Shown piece by piece: positions 8,096 to 17,000 of a stretch of 64,000 bases of DNA. The notes under the pieces are model-generated. The model did no database searches. It was not told where the DNA came from and saw only the letters and a list, made by a program, of their open reading frames with translations. This DNA is from Pseudoalteromonas aurantia 208. GTDB lineage: Bacteria; Pseudomonadota; Gammaproteobacteria; Enterobacterales; Alteromonadaceae. The stretch's first letter is position 1. Every line of letters starts with the position of its first letter. Location of the stretch: assembly GCF_014858725.1 (NCBI RefSeq), contig NZ_AQGV01000015.1:1203805-1267804 (forward strand). Reading direction: 5' to 3'. The position numbers and the translations under genes were made by a program.

Positions 8096-8749
8096 CTACT
8101 TGACGCTGAGGTCATATTTAACCACTAAAGCGTTAATGTATCGCTCACGCAAAGATAGATTTTGCTCGTGTTTGGCTTGATGACTAATCGCACGGTTTAG
8201 CAGTTTTATAGCCTTAAGTAACTGTGGGCGTATCGCTACGTCAATACTTGAGGCTGAGCGTTCATCGGTTAATTCATCAACAATTGCTCTGCCAAGCTCA
8301 ATGTAAACGATTTCTTCTATTAGCCCGTTTTGACTAATCGCGCCGTATTTGCTGCATAAATATTGTTGCCAGCTACTTTGTATTTGTTCGTCTAAGTCAT
8401 CGCTAAACCGAGGGTCATGGCAAGCAAGCCCTTGCTGTTGGCACTTACTTAATGTCTGTAAATACTGTTGATAATATAACTCATAAGCTTGTGATGAACT
8501 TTGTACTGTATGTTTAGCTAAATCTTGGCCCCATTGAACGCAACCACGTGGGTAAAAGTCTGTAAACTCCTCACATTCATATAGCCCAAGGTATGAACTA
8601 CATTTAATGTGGTTTTGAATACTATATGATGGTTTTGGGAATAACCCTTTTTGCTGCCATTCAAATAATGTATCTTCAGAAATTTTCAGCGTTTGACACA
8701 ATTCATCAACACTATAAAAATAGGTATTTAGGTGGCTAAGTAAGCTCAT
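8096..8749 (-). CDS. Uncharacterised protein with N-terminal helix-turn-helix-like region
   Basis: A 217-residue cytoplasmic protein. Residues ~8-42 (YSVDELCQTLKISEDTLFEW, then a QKGLFPKPSY stretch) look like the N-terminal half of a MerR/excisionase-type helix-turn-helix. The rest is a helical domain with scattered Cys, Trp and Tyr and does not resemble a standard ligand-binding domain. Proteins of this architecture in marine gammaproteobacteria are, from memory, labelled DUF6058; I cannot confirm that here. It is convergent with the gene at 7818 and divergent from the DapA homologue. A role in transcription is inferred only from the HTH-like start. Confidence 0.55.
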   Translation of the reverse strand: MSLLSHLNTYFYSVDELCQTLKISEDTLFEWQQKGLFPKPSYSIQNHIKCSSYLGLYECEEFTDFYPRGCVQWGQDLAKHTVQSSSQAYELYYQQYLQTLSKCQQQGLACHDPRFSDDLDEQIQSSWQQYLCSKYGAISQNGLIEEIVYIELGRAIVDELTDERSASSIDVAIRPQLLKAIKLLNRAISHQAKHEQNLSLRERYINALVVKYDLSVK

Positions 8750-8874
8750 AATAAAATAAACTGGATAAATATACAGTGTTTTTATTGTGGATGATTAAAT
8801 TTAATAATTCAAGTACTATTTTGCATCGTGAAGTACTCGGATATTGCCACTATTTATGGTAAAACATAGCCCAA

Positions 8875-9813
8875 ATGATACAACGCCAAAAAAACCAAAT
8901 GCGAACAATACAAACAATTAAACAAGCAAGCTTAATCACCGCAATTAAAACGCCGTATACCATGAATGGTGAAATTGATTTAGACGCATATGACCGTTTG
9001 GTCGAAACGCAAATAAATGCGGGTGTTGACGGTATTATTGTCGGTGGTACCACGGGCGAAGGCCAGCTAATGAATTGGGAAGAGCATTTAATGCTTATTG
9101 CCCATAGTGTAAACAAGTTTGCAGATAAATTAGTGATTGTGGGTAATACTGGCAGTAATAATACTCGCGAAGCAATAAAAGCAACAGAATATGGTTTTGC
9201 ATCTGGTATGGATGCAGCATTGCAGATAAATCCGTATTACGGACGCACTTCAATTGAGGGTGTAAAATTACACTTCGAACGATTACTAGAGTTAGGGCCT
9301 GCGTTTGTTTACAATGTACCAGGTAGAACTGGGCAAGATTTAACGCCAGATATTATTGAACCGCTAGCAAAGCATAAAAACTTTATTGGTGTAAAAGAGT
9401 GCGGTGGTAATGAGCGCATCGGCCATTATGAATCTCAAGGAATTGCATGTTGGTCAGGTAATGATGATGAAGCCCATGATGGTCGGCATTTATATCAATC
9501 ACATGGCGTGATCTCGGTCACTTCAAACCTGATCCCTGGCTTGTTTCGTGATTTGATGGACCGAAAAAAACCTGAGTTAAATCAGCAGTTAACGCCATTG
9601 ATGAACTGGTTGTTTTGCGAGCCGAACCCGATTGCGATAAATAGCGCATTAATTATGACGGGCGCAGTGAAACCGGTATTTCGCTTACCTTACGTCCCAT
9701 TGAATAGTGTGCAGCAGCGCCAGGGCGTTGAGCTTATTAATGCACTCAACGAAACGGATGTTGTCGGGGGTAAAGCAAATATCATAGACGAAACCCTATT
9801 AAAACTTTGTTAG
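8875..9813 (+). CDS. dapA: 4-hydroxy-tetrahydrodipicolinate synthase family protein
   Basis: A class I aldolase of the DapA/NanA superfamily, 312 residues. Visible motifs are GGTTGEGQ (pyruvate pocket), NPYYGRTS (catalytic Tyr), YNVPGRTG, and GVKECGG with the Schiff-base lysine. DapA condenses pyruvate with aspartate semialdehyde in lysine and diaminopimelate synthesis. The C-terminus (CEPNPIAINSALIMTG, then FRLPYVPL) suits true DapA better than sialate or KDG aldolases. The gene is isolated from other lysine genes. Two starts are possible, ATG 8875 and ATG 8899; neither has a clear ribosome site, and the conserved domain begins near residue 15, so the later one may be real. Confidence 0.85.
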   Translation: MIQRQKNQMRTIQTIKQASLITAIKTPYTMNGEIDLDAYDRLVETQINAGVDGIIVGGTTGEGQLMNWEEHLMLIAHSVNKFADKLVIVGNTGSNNTREAIKATEYGFASGMDAALQINPYYGRTSIEGVKLHFERLLELGPAFVYNVPGRTGQDLTPDIIEPLAKHKNFIGVKECGGNERIGHYESQGIACWSGNDDEAHDGRHLYQSHGVISVTSNLIPGLFRDLMDRKKPELNQQLTPLMNWLFCEPNPIAINSALIMTGAVKPVFRLPYVPLNSVQQRQGVELINALNETDVVGGKANIIDETLLKLC

Positions 9814-9835
9814 GGCGCAACAAATAACGTATAAT
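9807..9835 (+). promoter_or_regulatory. Sigma-70 type promoter of the RhlE helicase gene
   Basis: TTGTTA at 9807-9812 and TATAAT at 9830-9835 are separated by exactly 17 bases. The -35 box overlaps the last codons of dapA, and transcription would begin about 30 bases before the helicase ATG at 9870. Confidence 0.7.
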
Positions 9836-9869
9836 CTGCGGCCCTTAAGTATTGGTCGCAGGTTTTTTC

Positions 9870-11183
9870 ATGAATTTTAAATCTTTTAGTTTTTCTCCAT
9901 TGTTGCTTCAGGCACTAGACGAAATAAACTTTCTTACCTTAACCCCAATACAACAAGCCGCTATTCCGGTTGTGCGAAAAGGGCATGATGTACTCGCGAC
10001 AGCGCAAACTGGCACGGGCAAAACAGCTGCATTTGCACTCCCTATTATCCAAAAGTTACTTGAATCTCAGTGTGCACAGCAAGCTACCACTAAATCGCCG
10101 CGTGCTCTTATCTTGGCACCAACACGGGAGCTGGCTGAACAGATCGGCCGAAACTGCGACGAGTTTACACAATATACTGATATTAAAACGGTATCACTTT
10201 TTGGTGGAGTAAATACAACGGGTCAAGCTGATAAGCTTGCACTTGGCGTAGACATTGTTGTTGCGACGCCTGGACGCTTACTTGACCACATTCGCTTGGG
10301 TAATATCAGCTTAGCCAATGTTCAGCATTTGGTGTTAGATGAAGCCGACCGCATGCTCGATATGGGGTTCATCACCGACATTCAGCAAGTCATCGATTTA
10401 ACCCATGCTGACAAACAAATATTACTGTTTTCAGCGACCTTCCCGCCGGCAATGAAGCAATTTGCTGGGTCGGTACTGAGACACCCTAAATATGTGCAAG
10501 TAACACCAGAAAATACAACGGCTGACACGGTTCGACACGTTGTGTATCCGGTAGAGCAATCTAGAAAGCAAGAATTGTTATCAGAGCTTATAGGTAAGAA
10601 AAATTGGCAGCAAGTATTAGTCTTCGTCAATATGAAAGACGTTGCGGATGATTTGGTGAATGAATTGATGCTTGATGGGATCCCGGCAATTGTATGCCAT
10701 GGTGATAAAACCCAAGGGGCGCGCCGACGTGCACTGCGTGAATTTAAAGAAGGTAAAGTGCGCGTATTGGTTGCAACTGAAGTTGCTGCGCGTGGGATTG
10801 ATATTGAAGGATTGCCGAGAGTGGTTAACTACGACCTACCTTATTTAGCAGAAGATTACGTACACCGCATTGGTCGGACGGGTCGTGCTGGCAATGAAGG
10901 ACAGGCAATTTCTTTTGTTGCACGCGAAGAAGAGCAAGTATTGGTTCATATTGAAGAGCTTATTGAGCAACAAATTAAACGTTATTACTTACCGGGCTAC
11001 GAAGTCAGTAATCGCGACAATTTGATTAAAAAGCTCAGCAAAAAGCAATCGCACCAACGTCGTCAGCCGCGCAGCAATAGGCCAAGTAATCAAGCCAGTG
11101 GTGAAGCACGTGCTAAAAACCGTTCGCGTATTGCAAATGTACGAAAGCAAGTTAAAGGCACTAAGCTAGGTCTCGAGAAGTAA
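9870..11183 (+). CDS. rhlE: DEAD-box ATP-dependent RNA helicase, RhlE type
   Basis: A 437-residue DEAD-box helicase. The ordered motifs are a Q motif (LTLTPIQQAAIP), Walker A ATAQTGTGKTAAF, PTRELAEQI, GG, TPGRLLD, VLDEADRMLDMGF, SAT and the C-terminal HRIGRTGRAG. The tail is basic (QRRQPRSNRPSNQ), as in RhlE proteins that act on ribosomal or mRNA structure. The ATG at 9870 is preferred over the in-frame TTG at 9852 because the conserved N-terminus starts MNFKSFSFSP and an AGG lies at 9860-9862. It is monocistronic, with its own promoter at 9807-9835 and a terminator at 11207-11232. The exact subclass (RhlE versus SrmB) rests on the N-terminal motif. Confidence 0.9.
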   Translation: MNFKSFSFSPLLLQALDEINFLTLTPIQQAAIPVVRKGHDVLATAQTGTGKTAAFALPIIQKLLESQCAQQATTKSPRALILAPTRELAEQIGRNCDEFTQYTDIKTVSLFGGVNTTGQADKLALGVDIVVATPGRLLDHIRLGNISLANVQHLVLDEADRMLDMGFITDIQQVIDLTHADKQILLFSATFPPAMKQFAGSVLRHPKYVQVTPENTTADTVRHVVYPVEQSRKQELLSELIGKKNWQQVLVFVNMKDVADDLVNELMLDGIPAIVCHGDKTQGARRRALREFKEGKVRVLVATEVAARGIDIEGLPRVVNYDLPYLAEDYVHRIGRTGRAGNEGQAISFVAREEEQVLVHIEELIEQQIKRYYLPGYEVSNRDNLIKKLSKKQSHQRRQPRSNRPSNQASGEARAKNRSRIANVRKQVKGTKLGLEK

Positions 11184-11206
11184 TGTCAGAACTAGTTAAT
11201 TAAATT

Positions 11207-11232
11207 AAATAGCGGCTTAGTCCGCTATTTTT
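11207..11232 (+). terminator. Intrinsic terminator after the helicase gene
   Basis: AAATAGCGG, loop CTTAGT, then CCGCTATTTTT form a 9-bp stem followed by a T run, 24 bases downstream of the rhlE stop. Confidence 0.8.
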
Positions 11233-11395
11233 ATGTCCAATAGTGTTTTTGACTGAAAATAAACCGCCTAAGTTATAGGTAAACTGATTTTAGGTCGACG
11301 CTGGTAATCAGTTTTGATTGTGTGACTGGCTCGGTGATTGGGAAAGTTAAAAAGGTGCTGATTAGTATATCAGCTAGATTTAGAATGGAAGGTCA

Positions 11396-14080
11396 ATGAA
11401 AAGTATAGCCGAGTTGTTTCGTGTAAGTCCTGCGATTAAGTTATCGGTGTTTTTTAGCATTTTATTAATGTTGGTATCGCCCCAATCACTTGCAAATAAT
11501 GTTTATAACAAAGTCACTCATACTTTAAACCTATCATCGACTGTACAAATAAATGGTTCAACCACCGCCAACATTAGCTGGTCGCCATTAAGCGAATTTA
11601 AAAGTGTTAATTTTTCATTTGTTAAGCTTGCTATAAAACAGGGTAATAATGGTTGGGCATATACAGACTATCGAGGTAATGGAACTTCAATTCAGTTAAC
11701 GCAAGTTGGCCGTTGGTGTTTTATGCTCCGTGGCTGGGATAGTTCAGCAAATCAGTTTGGACTATTTGATGCAGAACAATGTCTCACCGTGCCACAACCC
11801 CCATTACCTAAAACGCCGACTTTTTCATCTATGTCTAGTTATTACCCGATTAATTCTGAATTTACGCTAAGTTGGAGCAATGATAGCGCAGCTTCGTATT
11901 ATCAGATTGATGGGAAAACAATATCCACTAATAGCTATACGACCAGCAGTGCTCATTATGGTCAAAAGTCTTTCTCTGTACGTGGCTGTAATATTGTGGA
12001 TGTGTGTGGCCCATATAGTACGACTAGACATGTAATGGTTTATACAGGGCCAGGTGCACCAAGAACTTTAACAGCTAATCCGGCGGAAGCTGAAGTCGGT
12101 AAAGTAGTGACTCTATCGTGGACTGAGCCTGGTGGAAGTGTGCCTGGCATTAAATACAAAGTCATGCGAGAAGAACGGGTTGTTTATCAAGGGCCGTTGA
12201 CGTACTTTAATGACGCCATTACCGCAGAAGGGGTGTATAATTATACGGTGCAGGCAATAAACCCGACAGGCTTAGCGGGTGGTACAAGTACCCTGTCTGT
12301 TAAAGCCGTTATTAAAGAGTACCCCCCAAAAACGCCAAATATAACCACGATTTCACTAGGTGCAAACACTTCTTATATTCCAGTCAATCAGGCGTTTGAA
12401 ATTCATTGGGAGGAAGTACTCGGTGAGCAATATGAGGTAACTGAAACATTTAACGGACAAACTGTGGTTCGAGGTAGTAAATCTCCAATCAGAATCGCCG
12501 GACATAGCCAATATGGCCAATATACATATACTATTCGTGCATACAATTCAAAAGGGTCAGAGTCAGCTCAGCAGCCGGTAAAAATATATACAGGGCCAGG
12601 TGCACCAAAATTCTTTGTAGCAACACCTGCAAATGTAGAAGTAGGCAAAAGCGTGACTTTATCATGGGGTACTCCTGGTGGAAGTGTGCCAGGTATTAAA
12701 TATAAAGTGACGCGAGACGAGACGATTGTTTATGAAGGTGAATCAAAAAAGTTTAGTGAGGTAATAAGTGCTGCCGGTACATATAACTACCATGTACAGG
12801 CAATTAACCCGAATAATTTAGCGGGTGGTACAAGCTCGTTATCAGTTGGTGCTGCATTTGAAATTAAGACTCCTGAACTACGAATTAGCTCCGGTGGAGA
12901 AAGTACCCTCTATATTCCAGTTAGTACGCCATTTAATATTGATTGGACCAAGGTCAGCGGTGAGGGTTATACATTAACAGAACGTCATAATTCGTCGGAT
13001 GAACAAGAGTTAGGGTCAGAGCCTGTTGTTGGGCGGGTTATTAATAGCTATGGACACTATACTTACCGACTTGAAGCAAAGAATGCGCTGGGGTCTAAAG
13101 TCAGTGAAAAGCGTGTATATGTCTATACGTCACCGGGTGCACCCAGAGTCTCTAGCTTATTTATGACGGTTGCCACAGGCGTTAACTTTTCACTAGAGTG
13201 GCATCGTCCTGGTGGCTTGGTTTCAGGGGGGTACTATAAAGTAGCTCATAATGGGAAAGAGCTATATAGCGGCGAGTCAACCTCCTATACACCGCCAAAA
13301 CATGACGTAGTTGGTACATACATTTATAAGATAAGTGCATGCAACCCTGATCTTGCATGTACAGAGCTTAATTATAAAGTCATTGTTAAAGAGTTCGACC
13401 TTTTGCTTAAAATAGAGGCACCAGATAAGGCATTTTTGCACTCTCGCGAAGAAATCACGTGGCAGTTTATAAAGCCACAAAAAAATCGATTTGAAACGTC
13501 GTTATCTGTATTAAAACCGGGCAGTAATAAAAAAGCGGTTGTTGCGACGCAAAATAATAGCGCACTAGGAAAGGTTGACTATACATTTGATGCGCCAGGT
13601 GTGTATCGTTTTTACGCGCAAGCATGCGGACTAGCACAGAGTAAGGTGCTTGTACCCGTCACCGCAAACGCGATACTTATTCCGGTACTAAGCGATAAAC
13701 CAGACAAAAATGTATGCGGAGAAATTGAACTATCTGAAGTGCAAGTTGACGTATTGAACACTGAATTTTCGTTTGAAAATGACGGTAGTAAGCTGACATG
13801 GTCCGCAGTCGCAGGAGCAACCAGCTTTGAGATTGAAAGTGCAGTATGTGCAAGCAGCTGCGATGACCTATCAGCACTGAATTGGACTCCGCTGGCAAAT
13901 TTACCGGGCGGTCAATCGAGCTATAACTTAAATCAAAGTGGTCACCGTTTATACCATATTAAGGTATGTTTTAGTGACGGGAAGTGTTCAAGTTGGATCT
14001 ATCCAATGGAAAAAAAGAAGAGCGTGATCTTTATACATACGGACTTATTGGGCAGCCCTGTGGCAGAGACTAAGGAGTAA
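11396..14080 (+). CDS. Secreted modular beta-domain protein ending in an RHS-like HTDLLGSP motif
   Basis: An 894-residue exported protein with a signal peptide (~1-35, ending near SLANN). It is built of fibronectin type III-like beta domains. A module of ~180 residues recurs with the marker TGPGAP at about residues 217 and 399 and TSPGAP at about 577; GGSVPGIKYKV and INP.LAGGTS are shared almost unchanged between the first two. The last 14 residues read HTDLLGSPVAETKE, which closely matches a motif normally found inside RHS/YD-repeat proteins. The stop is followed after four bases by the ATG of a large RHS gene, so the two are co-transcribed. Likely role: a surface or secreted partner (adhesin or scaffold) of the RHS protein. 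No enzyme motif was seen. Confidence 0.75.
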   Translation: MKSIAELFRVSPAIKLSVFFSILLMLVSPQSLANNVYNKVTHTLNLSSTVQINGSTTANISWSPLSEFKSVNFSFVKLAIKQGNNGWAYTDYRGNGTSIQLTQVGRWCFMLRGWDSSANQFGLFDAEQCLTVPQPPLPKTPTFSSMSSYYPINSEFTLSWSNDSAASYYQIDGKTISTNSYTTSSAHYGQKSFSVRGCNIVDVCGPYSTTRHVMVYTGPGAPRTLTANPAEAEVGKVVTLSWTEPGGSVPGIKYKVMREERVVYQGPLTYFNDAITAEGVYNYTVQAINPTGLAGGTSTLSVKAVIKEYPPKTPNITTISLGANTSYIPVNQAFEIHWEEVLGEQYEVTETFNGQTVVRGSKSPIRIAGHSQYGQYTYTIRAYNSKGSESAQQPVKIYTGPGAPKFFVATPANVEVGKSVTLSWGTPGGSVPGIKYKVTRDETIVYEGESKKFSEVISAAGTYNYHVQAINPNNLAGGTSSLSVGAAFEIKTPELRISSGGESTLYIPVSTPFNIDWTKVSGEGYTLTERHNSSDEQELGSEPVVGRVINSYGHYTYRLEAKNALGSKVSEKRVYVYTSPGAPRVSSLFMTVATGVNFSLEWHRPGGLVSGGYYKVAHNGKELYSGESTSYTPPKHDVVGTYIYKISACNPDLACTELNYKVIVKEFDLLLKIEAPDKAFLHSREEITWQFIKPQKNRFETSLSVLKPGSNKKAVVATQNNSALGKVDYTFDAPGVYRFYAQACGLAQSKVLVPVTANAILIPVLSDKPDKNVCGEIELSEVQVDVLNTEFSFENDGSKLTWSAVAGATSFEIESAVCASSCDDLSALNWTPLANLPGGQSSYNLNQSGHRLYHIKVCFSDGKCSSWIYPMEKKKSVIFIHTDLLGSPVAETKE

Positions 14081-14084
14081 TTAC

Positions 14085-17000
14085 ATGACATATAATAAAT
14101 TATATAGCTTAATGGTTAAAGGATGCTGTTTAAGCTGGGCACTTAATATGGGTTCTGCGCTAGCTGATACAGGGATCATACCTCCATCGGCGAAAGATAA
14201 ACAAGCCAGTGAACAGACTTTATTAAAAAATCACATTAGTGACTTTCCAACCGAACGTATTTCTATCCAAGGTTTGAAGTTAGAACACACGTTTGTAACT
14301 GGTAGAATTCCGTTTCCAAGCGGAAAAGAAGTGGTTGTTGGCTATAAAGTTAAAGGTTTTAGAAATGGTGCGGTATTTCCATTTTTTGGTTTTGATGAAA
14401 GCCGACATGGGTTTAAGCTTATAGGCACCACGAGTAAGGTTGGTCAACGTTCAATAAAAACTATGGGATGTTTGGGTGCTGTTGCAGGCATTGATTTTCA
14501 AACAACGAGTGACACAGGGCGTCAATCATCTGCTCCGCAAGGGTCAACAGCGGGTACACGGTCGACACAAGATTTAGCGGTATTTCAAGGCGGTGCAGTA
14601 CTTAGATGTGACAGCAATGCAAAACCGATGGTGTTATACCCTGATGGCATGCAAGTGAAGTTTGGTGCAAAACAAGTTGACGGTAACTACTTAAGGTGGC
14701 CGTTAGAGTCGTTACAAGATCAGTTTGGTAACAGTGTTTCAGTCTCTGGAGGAAAACTCACAATTGGTAATATCACCTCTGAATTAGGCTTTGATACAAA
14801 AGGGTTACTAGAGAGCATCACGCTGACAGATGACACTGACACGTATGTGACGAATTTTTATTACGATGCTCTTAATCAAATCGATTATGTTTTAGATGCT
14901 GAAAAGCAAAGAACCGACTTTACTCATACCGGTGTTTATACTGGGGGGGGAACATCGATAAAAAGTATCACATTACCCTCTAAATTAAAGGTCACGTACG
15001 ATTATGCTGGTTATTGGGAGGGAAGCCGAAATAGCCTAACGGTTACCGCTAAAGATATCACAGGACCTAATGTTGCCCCGCGTAGTTTTATTTATCGTCG
15101 AGTGAACCCAGAAGTAGGCTACCCAGGTGCTGCTGGGCATCGAGTTTGGGTATATGAATATGCAAAGGATGATAATGGCAATAATGTTGTTACCGAAAAT
15201 GGCGTAAGCGATGTTTACTATATTCATGGTTCTGATTACCACGGTAAAATATATAAACGAGAGCGTTATTATGGTCCCAATGAAACAGGTATGGAACTGC
15301 ACTCTAAGTGGGAGCAACAGAGTCTCTTACTTAGGCAAGAAGTTCTTTGGGAACAAGCGAGTGTAGGTACAGAGTTGTGCTTAAAGCAGCTTAATCCGCC
15401 ATATTATGAGTTTGCATATATCAATGGTTGTAAGGTGGTTCGCAAGAAGCGTGAATATACCAGCTATAAAATGGAGGGTGGTTATGATACCTATGGGACT
15501 CATTATAAAAAATATGAAGCGTTTAATTTACCTTGGGAAGTGCAACATACACGTTTTAGTAGCACAACACTGCCAACTGAAGACATTACAAATATGCAAT
15601 TTCAGGGGGATAGTAAATATATAAAGTATGGCTATACGAGCAGCACTGCTAGCAGACTCATTGGTAACGTATCATCAGTATGGGTGTCTGAAACAGATGT
15701 TGCGAGTAAGTACACTCAAGTATCGAAGACGAGCTATCATTTTGGCCGCCCAAAGGAAGTATACAAATTCGGTTTGTTACAGAGTACAAGTAGCTACCAT
15801 AGCCACGGCGGCCTAAAATCTATTCATTACAATGTGTTACAAGATACGAATACGCTAAATCGAAACCAACATTTTGACAGTACCTATTACGGCAATGTGC
15901 CGGAAAACACAACTTCTCGTAGACCACATAGCAATAACACTATGTCAATCAAGCAAGTTGCAAATGGGCTGGGATGGGTCACATCAGTTAATAACTTTAA
16001 TGGAGGGATTACGTCAACGACATTTGATAAGTTAGGGCGTGTTGCTTCTAAACAGAGTATTCGTGACATCGCGAGGGATATTGACTGGCAAGGTGAGTTA
16101 GTTGAGTGGCCAAGTGCGGTTAAACAAGTAATAACAACATGTGTTCTTAACACTGAAAAAACGGCCTGTACCAACGATCAAACCTTTAAAGTGGTTAAGC
16201 ACTTTGATGCGAATATGAACACTATTAAGCAGGAATGGCATGATTTAGTGAACACTCAGGCGACGACAAGTAGTCGATATCAGCGCTTTGAATACAATAA
16301 GTATGGTCAGGTCACATTTGCATCGAATATTTCTACATCAAACGCTGAAACATTGGGCACTCATACTGATTATGATGAGAGCCGACGCAAGAAAAGTGTG
16401 ACTCAAGATGGTCGAGGCACAGTGCATTTCACATACCTTACAGGTAATAAAATCAAGGTGACAGATGCACGTAATCACACAACGACCACTACGTATGAAG
16501 CATTTATAGCCCCAACATATGAGCTGGTGAACAAACTTGAATCACCTAATGGTTTGGTAACAAATACAGAATTAGATGCTTTTGGTTTAGCGCACAAAGT
16601 GTCGCAAATAGGTAAAGATCAAGATGGTAAACTTACCACTTTTACCGAAGAGCGTAAGTTCAATGAGTATAAGCAACTCTGTTTGGTAATTAGAAAAGAT
16701 GTAGGCAATGTACTCATTGGGCGAAATGCACTAGGCGAAGCGACGTGGAAGAAATTTGGCAGTTCTGCAACCGAGTGTGTAGATGAAGCGCCCGCTGGGA
16801 GTGTATTTTTTACCTATGATAATGTTGGCAGTATAAGAACAGTTGATTATGTAGATGACAAACTTGATAAAACTTATAGTTATGATAGAAATAGTAACTT
16901 AACAGAGTTAGTGGTAGGTGATGTGACGCATACCTACAGCTACAACAATCAAGACTTACTTGAAAAAGAGACATTGCAATTAGTAGGTGAGCAACCGCTG

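Noticed and set aside
15036..15317. Open frames opposite the RHS gene
   Set aside because: They have no ribosome site and the RHS reading is clear on the plus strand.
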